Shown here in pieces: positions 32,480 to 42,044 of a stretch of 64,000 nucleotides of DNA. Position numbers and translations under genes: made by a program. Position 1 is the stretch's first letter; every line of letters begins with the position of its first letter. The notes beneath the pieces are model-generated. The model was not told the DNA's origin, searched no databases, and saw nothing but the letters and a program-made list of their open reading frames with translations. Location: NCBI GenBank assembly GCA_013177945.1, contig JABLXW010000011.1:62001-126000 (forward strand), given 5' to 3'. This stretch comes from Bacillota bacterium (GTDB lineage: Bacteria > Bacillota > DSM-12270 > Thermacetogeniales > Thermacetogeniaceae).

Positions 32480-33433
32480 ATGGTCCGGCAGGATTTTTTA
32501 TGTGTGGTCAATCCTGCGGCAGGACGCGGCCGGACGGCGCGCCTGTGGCCCGAAATCGCCCGCCTCATGCGGCGCGCCGGGTTGCGCTACAGGGTGGCTT
32601 TCACCGAGGCCCCCGGGCACGGAACGGAGCTGGCGCGGGAGGCGGTCCGGCGCGCAACGAAGATGGTTGTCGCCGTCGGCGGGGACGGCACGGTTAACGA
32701 AGTCGTGAACGGGCTTGCGGCCTCGGGGGCCACACTCGCCCTGATCCCTACCGGAAGCGGAAACGATCTCTGCCGCGCCCTGGGGATCGGCGAGGATCCT
32801 TTGACCGCCGCCCTGACCCTCTGCTCCGGACGGCACCGCCTCCTGGATCTGGGGATGGTGGGGAACCGCTACTTTTTAAACATCTGCGGCATCGGCTTTG
32901 ACGCCGAGGTTGCCCACGCCGTAAACAACGGGCTGCGCTGGCTGGGCGGCGCCCCGGCTTATCTCGCCGGGATTGTCCGGGCCCTCCTCCGCTTCAAGCC
33001 GGTTCCGCTCCACCTCACCCTGGATGGAGTCGAGCTCCAGGCGAAGGGGCTGCTGGTAGCCGTGGCCAACGGGCCCTACTACGGCGCGGGGATCAAAATT
33101 GCCCCGAAGGCCTCCCTTGATGACGGATTTTTCGAAGTCTGCCTCATCGGGGAGTTGGGGAAGATCGAGCTGCTGCGAACCCTTCCCCTTGCTTTCCGGG
33201 GGGAGCACGAAAATCACCCCTGCGTGCAGTTCTTCCGCGCCCGCGAGGTGACCGTTTCCTGCCCGACGCGCAGCCTTTACATCCAGGGCGACGGGGAGCT
33301 GCTCGGCGAAACTCCTGCCTCTTTCCGCCTTTTCGAGCGGGCGCTCAAGGTGCTGGTGCCCGGCGAAAGCCGTCCGCTTGAGAATCCGCGCCGGAGCAGG
33401 AGGAGAAATAGGGCGGGCCGCCCGGGGCAATAA
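32480..33433 (+). CDS. Diacylglycerol/lipid kinase (YegS/DagK family)
   Basis: Kinase of 317 aa that phosphorylates a membrane lipid, probably diacylglycerol. N-terminal domain: CVVNPAAGRGR (glycine-rich nucleotide loop) and VVAVGGDGTVNEVVNGL with the GGDGT motif. Next is LIPTGSGNDLCRALGI and, in the C-terminal domain, GIGFDAEVAHAVN. It ends in LYIQGDGELLGETPASFRL, where GDGE is the typical catalytic acidic motif. ATG 32480 is preferred over the upstream GTG 32471, but both are possible. Confidence 0.92.
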   Translation: MVRQDFLCVVNPAAGRGRTARLWPEIARLMRRAGLRYRVAFTEAPGHGTELAREAVRRATKMVVAVGGDGTVNEVVNGLAASGATLALIPTGSGNDLCRALGIGEDPLTAALTLCSGRHRLLDLGMVGNRYFLNICGIGFDAEVAHAVNNGLRWLGGAPAYLAGIVRALLRFKPVPLHLTLDGVELQAKGLLVAVANGPYYGAGIKIAPKASLDDGFFEVCLIGELGKIELLRTLPLAFRGEHENHPCVQFFRAREVTVSCPTRSLYIQGDGELLGETPASFRLFERALKVLVPGESRPLENPRRSRRRNRAGRPGQ

Positions 33434-33486
33434 TATACTTTAACTGGAAACCGGGGTGCAAAGGCCGACTTTGGGGTGGTGTTAAA

Positions 33487-34137
33487 TTGATTTTTTCCGA
33501 CCGCAAGGACGCAGGGAGAAGGCTTGCCGAAAAGCTCCTCAAATTCAGGGGCGAGAACCTGCTGGTGCTGGGGATACCCCGGGGGGGCGTGATCGTCGCG
33601 GCTGAGGTGGCGGAGGCCCTGGACGCTCCGCTGGATGTGATTATTCCCCGCAAAATCGGGGCCCCCTTCAACCAGGAGCTTGCTGTGGGGGCCGTCGCGC
33701 CTGATGGCACGGTGCTCTATGATGAGACGATGATGCGCTACCTGGGCCTTGACGAGAGCCTGTTGAAGAGGCAGATTTCCCGGGAGCTGGAGGAAATCAG
33801 GCGGCGCCTCAAGCTTTACCGGGGGGAGCAGGAGCCTCTGGATCTGGAGGGGCGGACGGCGATCTTGGTTGATGACGGGATTGCAACCGGTTTCACCGTC
33901 CAGGCAGCCCTGCGCTCCCTCCGCCGGCAGAAGCCGGCCCGGCTCGTCCTGGCCGTGCCCGTCGCCCCCTGGGAGGCGGTTGTTCGCCTCAAGCCCGAAG
34001 TGGATGAACTCATTTTTCTTTTGAACCCGGAGGTTTTCTACGCAGTGGGCCAGTTTTACAAAGATTTCCGCCAGACGACAGATGAGGAGGTAATTGCCGC
34101 CCTTGCGCATAATCGCGCCCGGCACGAGAAAAAATAA
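33487..34137 (+). CDS. Phosphoribosyltransferase family protein
   Basis: Type-I phosphoribosyltransferase fold, 216 aa. The PRPP-binding loop is AILVDDGIATGFTVQAAL (VDDGxATGxT), and the early NLLVLGIPRGGVIVAAEVA segment is characteristic of the family often annotated as putative phosphoribosyl transferase. The flanking residues LDVIIPRKIGAPFNQELAVGAV are conserved in this subgroup, whose substrate is unknown. TTG start with GGGGTGGTG upstream. Confidence 0.85.
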   Translation: MIFSDRKDAGRRLAEKLLKFRGENLLVLGIPRGGVIVAAEVAEALDAPLDVIIPRKIGAPFNQELAVGAVAPDGTVLYDETMMRYLGLDESLLKRQISRELEEIRRRLKLYRGEQEPLDLEGRTAILVDDGIATGFTVQAALRSLRRQKPARLVLAVPVAPWEAVVRLKPEVDELIFLLNPEVFYAVGQFYKDFRQTTDEEVIAALAHNRARHEKK

Positions 34138-34176
34138 GAAAGTCATTCATTCCGGTTGAGCGAGGAGGAAAAATTG

Positions 34177-34455
34177 ATGCCTGTGGTTGCAGTTGAGGAC
34201 GGGCTGACCAACGTACGGCAGGCCCTGGCAGAGGCCGGTTTCGAGGTCACGGGAATGGGGCCCGAGGAGATCAGGCGCGCCCAGGCCGTCGTGATCAGCG
34301 GGCTGGACACCGATGTGCTGCAGCGCCAGGATCTCCAAACCGGGGCGCCGGTGATCGATGCCGGGGGGCGGAGCGCCGAAGAGATCGTGGAGGACGTCAG
34401 GCAGCGCTTATCTTTCACCTTTTCGCCGCGTTCCCAAGAATCAGGGCGCGGGTGA
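34177..34455 (+). CDS. ykuS: YkuS/UPF0180 family protein
   Basis: Protein of 92 aa matching the YkuS/UPF0180 family: VVAVEDGLTNVRQALAEAG, QAVVISGLDTDVLQRQD and PVIDAGGRSAEEIVEDV. Function is unknown. ATG 34177 is preferred because GAGGAGG lies 8 bases upstream. It overlaps the convergent yyaC gene by 41 bases, an unusual tail-to-tail arrangement. Confidence 0.8.
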   Translation: MPVVAVEDGLTNVRQALAEAGFEVTGMGPEEIRRAQAVVISGLDTDVLQRQDLQTGAPVIDAGGRSAEEIVEDVRQRLSFTFSPRSQESGRG

Positions 34456-35005
34456 TGCAGTCTGCCATCTTCATGACGAGGCCAAGGCGGGTGTTCTGAA
34501 GGACCAGGTATTCGAGAAAACCTCCGATGTTGACCACCCCCGAGATGAAGATCTCTCCCACCGGGGGGAGCTCCTTGTGGACTCCGGTTCCGGGCTGCAA
34601 GGAGCCCTTGCCGAGGGTGATCGTTCCGACGTTCTGCAGCTGGCCGAGGCAGGCGTCGACGGCGATGATCAGGGGGTGGGTAAACGTTCTTTCGATGAGC
34701 GCCAGCTTTTCGTTCAGGTTGACGGCGTGGACGGGCTCCTCAAGGGTTCCGAAGACGGGAAGGAGGCCGGGCGCCAGTTCTGTCAGCTTCGTCCCTACAA
34801 GGGGCCCCAGGCTGTCCCCCGTCGAGCGGTCGGTCCCGATGGCGAGCACAACCGGGTGGCGGGTGCGGGCCGGGTTCAGCTCCCGGAGCAGCTTTTCCAG
34901 AAAGGCGGCCAGATTTTGGGCTGCGCCCCGCTCGTGGACGTTTACCCGGATCTCCTGGCGCGGCCGGAGATTGGGCAGAGTTCTGATAGTCTCTCTGGAA
35001 AACAT
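34415..35005 (-). CDS. yyaC: Sporulation-associated YyaC family protein
   Basis: Protein of 196 aa of the YyaC family (related in fold to the germination protease). VVLAIGTDRSTGDSLGPLVG and IIAVDACLGQLQNVGTI are diagnostic. In Bacillus subtilis the gene is near spo0J and belongs to a forespore regulon; here it again lies in the same broad neighbourhood. GAGGAGG precedes the ATG. A forespore-type promoter candidate is at 35039-35066. Enzyme activity of the family is unproven. Confidence 0.9.
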   Translation of the reverse strand: MFSRETIRTLPNLRPRQEIRVNVHERGAAQNLAAFLEKLLRELNPARTRHPVVLAIGTDRSTGDSLGPLVGTKLTELAPGLLPVFGTLEEPVHAVNLNEKLALIERTFTHPLIIAVDACLGQLQNVGTITLGKGSLQPGTGVHKELPPVGEIFISGVVNIGGFLEYLVLQNTRLGLVMKMADCITRALILGNAAKR

Positions 35006-35038
35006 CTTTCTGCCTCCTCAAAACCTCGTCCTTTAAAG

Positions 35039-35066
35039 TAATATGGGAAAAAGCAAATTTTTATGC
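35039..35066 (-). promoter_or_regulatory. Candidate forespore (sigma-F/G type) promoter of yyaC
   Basis: Read on the minus strand: GCATA and CATATTA separated by 16 bases, close to sigma-G-type -35 (GNATA) and -10 (CATNNTA) elements. It lies about 35-60 bases before the yyaC start. The match is by eye and not scored against a matrix. Confidence 0.45.
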
Positions 35067-35122
35067 GCAAAAAAGCTCCCCCCTCCGCATATTTTTTTGG
35101 GGAGGAACAGGAGGGGGAGCGG

Positions 35123-36163
35123 GTGGCGCGGGGAGAGAGGCGGGTCGTCTGGGAAATTGCAGCCACCTTTATCGGAGCGGTGGTGGGAGCGGGCTTTGCC
35201 TCAGGGCAGGAGTTGAGCCAGTTTTTTCTGGGTTACGGAGCGGCAGGGCAGAAGGGGATTATGCTGGCGGGGCTTCTGTTCGCCTGCTGGGCGGCGGGGA
35301 TCCTGGAATTGAGCGCCCGCAGGGCGCTTGCCTCTTATCCTGAGTATCTCGCCTTTCTGCTGGGGCGCGCCGGAGCCCTTTGTTTTGACGGCGTGGTCAC
35401 CCTTTTTCTCTTCAGTGCCGGTTCCATCATGCTTGCAGCAGGAAATGCCCTTTTTACAGAGCATCTGGGGGCGCCTGCGGGGGCGGGGGGCCTGCTGACG
35501 GGGCTGGCCGTCCTGGCCGTGCTCTGGGGAGGGCTGGAATCCCTGATCGCCTTCAATCTTTTTCTCGTCCCCCTGAAATTCCTGATCTGTGCAGCCCTCT
35601 ACCTCTTCACTTTGAAGGCGGGGTTCTGCCCGGCGGAACAGGGGAGGATTGCCCCTCTTGTTCCGCACTGGATGGGGGCGGGGTTTCTTTATGTCGGCTT
35701 CAACATGCTGGGGGCAACGGTGGTCCTCGTTCCCCTCGGCCGGCGGGGAAAGGGAAGGCTGCGCCTGGCTGGGGCCGCCCTGGGCGGGTTCGGGCTCGCC
35801 CTTTTTGCCCTCATACTCTTCCGCATCCTCCTCACCTTCCGGGAACTGGCCCTCAGGGAAGTCCCCCTCCTCTTTGTCGCCGCCATGGTCCACCCGGGCC
35901 TGAAGTACGCCTATTTTCTGGTGCTCTGGGCCTCCCTGCTCAGCACCGCTGTCGTCAACTTTTACGGGGTGGCGACGCGCCTGGCGCGCCTCGTCCCCTG
36001 CCGGCCCTACCGGGCCTCCCTGCTCGTGGTGCTTGCCGCAGGCCTGCTTTTCGCCCGCTGCCGTTTCTCGTTTCTTGTCCGGACTGTTTACCCCCTTTTC
36101 GGGGGCCTTGGGCTGGTTCTCCTCGCCCCGCTGATTTTCCGTTTGCTCTCCAGATCCCGGTGA
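35123..36163 (+). CDS. YkvI-like membrane transporter (APC superfamily)
   Basis: Integral membrane protein of about 346 aa with roughly ten hydrophobic helices. EIAATFIGAVVGAGFASGQELSQFF at the start is the hallmark of YkvI-like proteins, resembling the sodium/amino-acid transporters of the LeuT fold (unwound helix 1, GAGFASGQE). Substrate unknown. I chose GTG 35123 with GGAGGGGG upstream; ATG 35063 would add 20 charged residues and has a poor ribosome site. Divergent from yyaC. Confidence 0.82.
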   Translation: MARGERRVVWEIAATFIGAVVGAGFASGQELSQFFLGYGAAGQKGIMLAGLLFACWAAGILELSARRALASYPEYLAFLLGRAGALCFDGVVTLFLFSAGSIMLAAGNALFTEHLGAPAGAGGLLTGLAVLAVLWGGLESLIAFNLFLVPLKFLICAALYLFTLKAGFCPAEQGRIAPLVPHWMGAGFLYVGFNMLGATVVLVPLGRRGKGRLRLAGAALGGFGLALFALILFRILLTFRELALREVPLLFVAAMVHPGLKYAYFLVLWASLLSTAVVNFYGVATRLARLVPCRPYRASLLVVLAAGLLFARCRFSFLVRTVYPLFGGLGLVLLAPLIFRLLSRSR

Positions 36164-36267
36164 AGGGCAGCTTCGGGTTAGGCTCGAATAATGACGAAAA
36201 AAGGATTTTCTGCCGGGTTGGTTGAATAAAATATTCTGGTGAGGGATCACGGTTTGGAGTGTTCGGG

Positions 36268-37263
36268 ATGGGAAATTTTCCGGCAAAAAAGCTCCTCTGG
36301 CCTCTTCTTTTTTGGGGCTTCGTCCTGGGAGGGCTCTGGCTTGCGGGCTGCCGGCCGGGAACGCCGGGCAGGGTGCGCCAGGCTTCCCTCCGGGAGCAGG
36401 AATATCTGCTCCCCTCCCCTGTCGAGCAGGTGAGCATTTATTACCTGACGCGCGATGAGCGCTATTTCGTTCCGGTTACCTTGAAGATTGGCCCGACCCG
36501 GGGGGCGCCGCGGGTGGCGGTGGAAAAGCTCCTTGCCGGAGCTCCGCAGGAGTCTCTGGCCTCGCCCTTTCCGCCTGACGTCAAACTGCTCTCCCTGAAG
36601 GTGGAGAAGGGGGCGGCAACCCTCGACCTGACAGGGGAAGTAATGAAAATTAAGAGCCGGGAGGCGGCCCGCCGCGCCTTTGAGGCCCTGGTTTTGACCC
36701 TGACCGAGTTCCGGGAAGTGAAAGCTGTAAAAGTTCTGGTCAACGGAAACCGGCTCCCGGAGCTGGCAGGGTACCGCCTGGGCGGACCCCTCACCCGCCC
36801 CGCCCTGTTGAACCCCCTCGCACCCCGGGAGGCGGGACGCCCGGCAACCATTTATTATGCAGACAGCTGGGGGCTCCACCTGATTCCCGTCACCCTGTTT
36901 CTGCCGGATTTCCTGCCGGACCGGAGCGCCTTCCTTGCCCGGGTGGTGAGGAGGCTGGTGGCGGGGCCTCCGGCCGGCTCCGGCCTCACGCCCCCCATTG
37001 CGCCGGGGACGCGGGTGCTCCGGGTGGAAGAGGAAAACGGGATCGTCACGGTGGATCTCAGCAGCGAGGCGCTTGCCTACGGAGGCGGAAGCACGGCAGA
37101 GCTGGCCTTCGTCAACGCCCTTGTCTTCACCCTGACAGAATTCCCGGGGGTGGAGGGGGTCCAGCTTCTGTTTGAGGGGGAGAAGCGGCTCTTTCTCCCA
37201 GAAGGCACGGAGGTGGCCCGCCCCCTGCGCAGGCCGCCTCAACTCAATCCGGTTGTCCTTTAG
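36268..37263 (+). CDS. Lipoprotein with two GerMN domains
   Basis: Lipoprotein of 331 aa. Signal peptide [20 protein letters not shown] with lipobox LAGC. Two copies of the GerMN (sporulation/germination) domain follow, each ending in [20 protein letters not shown] (about 115-155) and [19 protein letters not shown] (about 290-315). GerM in Bacillus is a lipoprotein with two such domains needed for engulfment and for the SpoIIIA-SpoIIQ channel. The length and architecture match GerM. ATG 36268 has GGAG at 9 bases. selA follows after about 30 bases. Confidence 0.88.
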   Translation: MGNFPAKKLLWPLLFWGFVLGGLWLAGCRPGTPGRVRQASLREQEYLLPSPVEQVSIYYLTRDERYFVPVTLKIGPTRGAPRVAVEKLLAGAPQESLASPFPPDVKLLSLKVEKGAATLDLTGEVMKIKSREAARRAFEALVLTLTEFREVKAVKVLVNGNRLPELAGYRLGGPLTRPALLNPLAPREAGRPATIYYADSWGLHLIPVTLFLPDFLPDRSAFLARVVRRLVAGPPAGSGLTPPIAPGTRVLRVEEENGIVTVDLSSEALAYGGGSTAELAFVNALVFTLTEFPGVEGVQLLFEGEKRLFLPEGTEVARPLRRPPQLNPVVL

Positions 37264-37292
37264 CGGCAGGCTGGTTGGAAAGGGGATTTGCC

Positions 37293-38702
37293 GTGGAAAA
37301 GGAAAGGCTGCTGCGCCGGCTCCCGCCTGTCCACGAACTGGTGAGGGCATGCTCCGGGAAGGACCTCCCCCCTCGCCTTCTCGCCGGGGCGGCGCGGGAG
37401 GTGCTGGCGTCCTGGCGCCAGATCGTTCTCGAAAAAGGGGAAGCCCCGCCCGGCTTCGCGGATCTGGTGGAAGCCGTGAGGGCGCGGGCGCGGGAGAAAT
37501 TCCGTCCAAGCTTGCGCCCGGTGATCAACGCCACAGGCGTCGTCCTCCACACAAACCTGGGCCGGGCGCCCCTGAGCGCGGCGGCTCTCGCCGCGGTGAT
37601 GCGGGTTGCGCGGGGCTACTGCAACCTGGAGCTGGACCTGGATACGGGGCGCCGGGGTTCGCGCTATACCCACGCGGAGAAGCTTTTGACCGCCTTGACC
37701 GGGGCGGAGGCCGCTCTTGTTGTGAACAACAACGCCGCCGCCGTCCTCCTTGCCCTCCACACCCTGGCGCGGGGGAGGGAGGTCGTTGTGGCGCGGGGGG
37801 AACTGATCGAAATCGGCGGCTCCTTCCGGATCCCCGAGGTCCTGGCCCAGAGCGGGGCGCGCCTGAGGGAGGTTGGGACAACCAACAGGACCTACCCCCG
37901 GGATTACGAGAAGGCAATCGGGCCGGAAACCGCCCTCCTCCTCAAGGTTCACCCCAGCAATTACAGGGTTTTGGGGTTCACCCGCGAGGTGACGCGCGCC
38001 GAACTGGTGGACCTCGGCCGGAAATACCAGATCCCCGTTCTGGAGGACCTGGGGAGCGGTGTTCTGATTGACCTCCAGCAGTACGGGGTGGCGCCCGAGC
38101 CCCCCGTTCAGGCAAGCCTGGCGGCCGGCGTGGATGTTGTTACCTTCAGCGGGGACAAGCTGCTGGGCGGCCCCCAGGCGGGAATTATCGTGGGGCGCGC
38201 CCGGCTGCTCCGGGAGATGAAGGAAAATCCCCTCCTGCGCGCCCTGCGCGTTGACAAGCTCACCCTGGCGGCCCTCGAAGCCACCCTGCAGGCATACCTG
38301 AAGGGGGAGGCGGAGCGCACTCTTCCCGTGCTCCAGAGGCTCCTGATTTCCCCGGACCGGCTCGCGGCGCGGGCGGCCTCTTTGAAGGAAAGGCTGACGG
38401 CGCGCCTGGGTGAGGCGTGCGAGGTGGAGCTCCGGCCCGGCTTCTCCCGGGTGGGAGGGGGAGCCCTCCCCCTGACGGAGCTGCCCACAACCCTGGTGGT
38501 CCTGCGCCCGAAACCGGTGAGCGCCACAACCCTGGCAGCCAGGCTCCGCCGCGGCGACCCGCCGGTTCTGGCCCGCCTCCAGGAGGCGGGGGTGCTGCTG
38601 GATCCCCGCACCCTGGCCGAAGAAGAGGAGGGGCTGCTTGTGGAGGCGGTCCTGGCCGCTCTGCAGGAGCCAGCCGGCCCCGGAGCTGCAGGGGAGACCT
38701 GA
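37293..38702 (+). CDS. selA: L-seryl-tRNA(Sec) selenium transferase SelA
   Basis: PLP enzyme of 469 aa that converts seryl-tRNA(Sec) into selenocysteyl-tRNA(Sec) with selenophosphate. N-terminal helical domain ([10 protein letters not shown]), then [36 protein letters not shown], and [34 protein letters not shown] holds the PLP Lys. GTG 37293 has GAAAGGGG upstream and fits better than TTG 37275. selB begins 31 bases after its stop. selD is not in the window. Confidence 0.96.
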   Translation: MEKERLLRRLPPVHELVRACSGKDLPPRLLAGAAREVLASWRQIVLEKGEAPPGFADLVEAVRARAREKFRPSLRPVINATGVVLHTNLGRAPLSAAALAAVMRVARGYCNLELDLDTGRRGSRYTHAEKLLTALTGAEAALVVNNNAAAVLLALHTLARGREVVVARGELIEIGGSFRIPEVLAQSGARLREVGTTNRTYPRDYEKAIGPETALLLKVHPSNYRVLGFTREVTRAELVDLGRKYQIPVLEDLGSGVLIDLQQYGVAPEPPVQASLAAGVDVVTFSGDKLLGGPQAGIIVGRARLLREMKENPLLRALRVDKLTLAALEATLQAYLKGEAERTLPVLQRLLISPDRLAARAASLKERLTARLGEACEVELRPGFSRVGGGALPLTELPTTLVVLRPKPVSATTLAARLRRGDPPVLARLQEAGVLLDPRTLAEEEEGLLVEAVLAALQEPAGPGAAGET

Positions 38703-38733
38703 TTACCAGTTCGCCTGGAAGAAGGGGAGAAAG

Positions 38734-40641
38734 GTGAAAGCCTCAATCATCGTGGGTACGGCCGGCCACGTGGATCACGGCAAAACCCAGCTGGTGAAGG
38801 CCCTGACGGGGGTGGATACAGACCGCCTGAAGGAGGAGAAGGAGCGGGGGATCTCCATCGAGCTGGGGTTTGCCCCTCTTTTCCTTCCCAGCGGGATTAC
38901 CGCCGGCATCGTTGACGTGCCGGGGCACGAGCGGTTTGTGAAGAACATGCTGGCAGGAGCAGGGGGAATCGATCTTGTCCTCCTGGTGGTGGCAGCAGAC
39001 GAGGGGGTGATGCCCCAGACGCGGGAGCACCTGGATATTTTAGAGCTCCTGCAGGTCCAGAAGGGGGTTGTGGTCCTCACCAAGGTCGATCTGGTGGAAG
39101 ATGACTGGCTCCTGCTCGTAGAGGAAGAGGTGCGGGAGCTGCTGCGCGGCACCCGCCTGGAAGACGCCCCCATCGTTCCTGTTTCTGTAGTTACGGGGGA
39201 AGGCCTGGAGGAGCTGGTCCGGGTCCTGGACAGGATGGCCCAGGAAGCTACGCCCAAGCCCGCCGCGGGCCCCGCCCGGCTCCCCATCGACCGTGTATTT
39301 TCGGTTACCGGCTTCGGGACGGTGGTTACAGGGACCCTGTTCAGCGGGAGGATCCGCACGGGGGACGTGCTGCAGGTTTTGCCTTCGGGCCGCGAGGGGC
39401 GCGTGCGCTCCCTCCAGGTGCACGGCGCCAGGGTGGAGGAGGCCTGCGCCGGGCAGCGCACTGCCGTCAATCTCGTGGGCGTGGAAACCGGCGAGATCGC
39501 GCGGGGGGATGTGCTGGCAACCCCGGGCTCCTTTCCCGTCGTCAGGCGCTTGGCGGCCTCCCTGCACCTTCTCAAGCACGCGGCGCGCCCCTTGCAGCAC
39601 TGGCAGCGCGTCCACTTTCACCTGGCCACCCGGGAGGTCCTGGGGCGGGTCAGGCTCCTGGACCGGGAGGAGCTCCGGCCCGGGGAGAGCGCCCTCGTGC
39701 AGCTGGAGCTGGAGGCGCCTGTGGTTGCCGCCGCCCACGACCGCTTCGTGATCAGGTCCTACTCTCCCGTGACCACCATCGGCGGGGGAGAGGTAATCGA
39801 GGTCGGGGGGAACCGCTGCCGGCGCTTCCGGCCCGAGGTGTTGGCGCGTCTTGAGCGCAAGCTTTCGGGAAGCCCTGCCGCCCGTGTTGCCGAGGAGCTG
39901 CGGGCGGGAAGGGGGGCGCTGACCCCGAAGGAGCTGGCGGCCCGGGCGGGCCTGAGCGAGGCCGAGGCGCGGGAGATCGCCGCGGCCCTGGCGGAGGCCG
40001 GGGAGGCGCAGGTCTTCGACTTCGGGAACGAGGTCTTCGTTGTTTCCAGCTCTCAAATGGAGAGGTGGCAGGAGGAGGTGACCGCGGCCCTCCGGGAGTA
40101 CCACAGGCAGTTTCCCCTCCGCCCGGGCTTCCCAAAAGAAGAGCTCCGCTCCCGCCTTTTCAGCTCCCTTTCACCCCGCCTTTACCAGGCCCTGCTGGAG
40201 CGCTGGGTGGAGGGCGGGGCGCTCACCCTTGCAGGGCAGGCGCTTGCCCTGCCTGACTTCGCGGTCAGGCTGACCCCGGAGCAGGAAAGGCGGGTCAGGG
40301 CCGTTCTGGAAAAGGTCGGCTCCCAGCCCTTCTCCCCTCCTACCGGGGAGGAAATCCGGGCGCAGCTGGGAGCGGACGGAGATCTTCTCCAGTACTGCGT
40401 CCAGCAGGGCCACCTCGTGAAGGTTGGGGAAGATTTTTACTTTGCGCGGGAGGCGGTGAGGCGCGCCTGGGAGATCCTGGAGGAGCACCTGCGTTGCCAC
40501 CGCGAGATTACCGTGGCGGAGGCGCGCGACCTTTTAGGGACCTCGCGGCGCTACTGCCTGCCGCTCCTGGAGCACTTCGACCGCGAAAAGAAGACCCGCC
40601 GCGTCGGGGATAAGAGGGTGCTGTTCGGTGCCGAAAAATAA
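38734..40641 (+). CDS. selB: Selenocysteine-specific elongation factor SelB
   Basis: GTPase of 635 aa that delivers Sec-tRNA(Sec) to UGA codons marked by SECIS elements. G domain: [19 protein letters not shown] (P-loop), [13 protein letters not shown] (DVPGHE) and [10 protein letters not shown]. After two beta-barrel domains the C-terminal third contains winged helices (for example [22 protein letters not shown]) that bind the SECIS RNA. GTG 38734 follows AAGGGGAGAAAG. selA-selB make one operon; tRNA-Sec lies 5.5 kb downstream, past the liv genes. Confidence 0.96.
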   Translation: MKASIIVGTAGHVDHGKTQLVKALTGVDTDRLKEEKERGISIELGFAPLFLPSGITAGIVDVPGHERFVKNMLAGAGGIDLVLLVVAADEGVMPQTREHLDILELLQVQKGVVVLTKVDLVEDDWLLLVEEEVRELLRGTRLEDAPIVPVSVVTGEGLEELVRVLDRMAQEATPKPAAGPARLPIDRVFSVTGFGTVVTGTLFSGRIRTGDVLQVLPSGREGRVRSLQVHGARVEEACAGQRTAVNLVGVETGEIARGDVLATPGSFPVVRRLAASLHLLKHAARPLQHWQRVHFHLATREVLGRVRLLDREELRPGESALVQLELEAPVVAAAHDRFVIRSYSPVTTIGGGEVIEVGGNRCRRFRPEVLARLERKLSGSPAARVAEELRAGRGALTPKELAARAGLSEAEAREIAAALAEAGEAQVFDFGNEVFVVSSSQMERWQEEVTAALREYHRQFPLRPGFPKEELRSRLFSSLSPRLYQALLERWVEGGALTLAGQALALPDFAVRLTPEQERRVRAVLEKVGSQPFSPPTGEEIRAQLGADGDLLQYCVQQGHLVKVGEDFYFAREAVRRAWEILEEHLRCHREITVAEARDLLGTSRRYCLPLLEHFDREKKTRRVGDKRVLFGAEK

Positions 40642-40773
40642 GAGGGATTTTTGCCTTCCTGCCGAATAAAAGGTTGGAAAACAACGCGGGGGGGAGGTGG
40701 TCGGAAAAAGGGTGCAGGGTTAACAGGTGACGAAAGATCCGGAATTTAATTTTTGATGGGGAGGTTGTCTGAA

Positions 40774-41967
40774 ATGATGGTTTTGGGGAGGAGAGCCAGG
40801 ATTGCCGCCCTGGTTACCGCAGTGGTTTTTCTTTTCGGTGTTTTTGTTGCAGGATGCGCCAAACCTGCGAGCGGGCCGGCGGCGGAGAAGATCAAGATCG
40901 GGATCAACTACGAGCTCTCCGGGAATGTGGCGACTTACGGAACAAGCTGCAAAAACGGGGTAATGCTCGCCCTGGAAGAGATCAACAAAGCGGGAGGCGT
41001 GCTCGGGAAGCAGATTGAACCTGTCGTCCGGGACAACAAATCAGATGTCACGGAGTCCATGAATGTTGCCACCCAGCTTGCTTCGATGGGAGTCGTGGCC
41101 TTCATCGGCCCCGCCACCACCGGAGATGTGATGGCAGCAGAGCCGGTGGCGACCGGCAACAAGATCCCTCTTTTAACCACCTCGGCGACGGCGCCCAAGG
41201 TTACTTTCGATGAAGAGAAGAACAGGGTGCGGGACTTCATCTTCCGGATCTGCATCATCGACCCGGACCAGGCCCTTGTGATGGCCGACTACGCCTGGGA
41301 TACCCTCAAGCTGAAGAAGGGCGCCATTATGATGGACACCGGGAACGACTACAGCAAGGGGCTTGCCCAGAATTTTAAAGAGTTCTTCACGGCCCGCGGC
41401 GGCGCGATCGTGGCCGAGGAAGGCTTTACCGATGCCGATACAGTTTTCAAGCCCCAGCTGACCCGGATCGCGGCGAAAAAGCCCGATTTCATCTATGTCC
41501 CTGCCTACTACAACCAGGTCGGTTTGATTGTGAAGCAGGCGCGGGAGCTCGGGATTACCGTTCCGTTCCTGGGGGCCGACGGCTGGGACTCCCCGGAGCT
41601 TGTGAGCCTTGCCGGAGCGCCCGCCCTGAACGGCACCTACTTCACCAACCACTATTCCTCGCAGGACCCCGATCCCAAGGTCCAGGCCTTCGTGAAGGCT
41701 TACAAGGAGAAGTACGGGGTGGAGCCTGACTCCTTTGCAGCCCTGGGCTACGACGCCGGGCGCCTGATGGTGGAGGCGATCAGGCAGGCGCAGAGCGCGG
41801 ATCCGGTCAAGATCCAGCAGGCGCTGGCAGCCATCAGGGACTTTCCCGGCATCACCGGGAAGCTCTCCTTTGATGAAAGGCACAACCCCGTCAAAGAGGT
41901 TGCCATCATCAAGATGGTGGACGGGAAGCAGCAGCTTGCCGCCAAGCTGATACCCGAGAAGAAATAA
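40774..41967 (+). CDS. livJ: Branched-chain amino-acid-type ABC importer, substrate-binding lipoprotein
   Basis: Lipoprotein of 397 aa: signal VTAVVFLFGVFVAGC with lipobox VAGC. Periplasmic-binding-protein type I: IKIGINYELSGNVATYGTSCKNG, MLALEEINKAGGVLG, VVAFIGPATTGDVMAAEPVA, GADGWDSPELVSLAG. Such proteins bind leucine/isoleucine/valine or other small amides. ATG 40774 (followed by a second ATG) with GGGGAGG is chosen. A hairpin separates it from livH, allowing more binding protein than permease. Confidence 0.9.
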   Translation: MMVLGRRARIAALVTAVVFLFGVFVAGCAKPASGPAAEKIKIGINYELSGNVATYGTSCKNGVMLALEEINKAGGVLGKQIEPVVRDNKSDVTESMNVATQLASMGVVAFIGPATTGDVMAAEPVATGNKIPLLTTSATAPKVTFDEEKNRVRDFIFRICIIDPDQALVMADYAWDTLKLKKGAIMMDTGNDYSKGLAQNFKEFFTARGGAIVAEEGFTDADTVFKPQLTRIAAKKPDFIYVPAYYNQVGLIVKQARELGITVPFLGADGWDSPELVSLAGAPALNGTYFTNHYSSQDPDPKVQAFVKAYKEKYGVEPDSFAALGYDAGRLMVEAIRQAQSADPVKIQQALAAIRDFPGITGKLSFDERHNPVKEVAIIKMVDGKQQLAAKLIPEKK

Positions 41968-41974
41968 ATTGAGG

Positions 41975-42003
41975 GGGGAAGGGGCGAACTCCTTCCCCTT
42001 TTC
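41975..42003 (+). terminator. Hairpin between livJ and livH
   Basis: Stem GGGGAAGG / CCTTCCCC with an eight-base loop, followed by TTTTCC. It probably acts as a partial terminator or mRNA-stabilising element, since downstream genes clearly belong to the same transporter. Confidence 0.65.
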
Positions 42004-42044
42004 CTTCAGTGCATCCCGCGGAAAAGACAACGGAGGCGGATTTC

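Noticed and set aside
37172-38071. Plus-strand frame within selA
   Set aside because: Gly/Arg-rich shadow; the SelA frame has full motifs.
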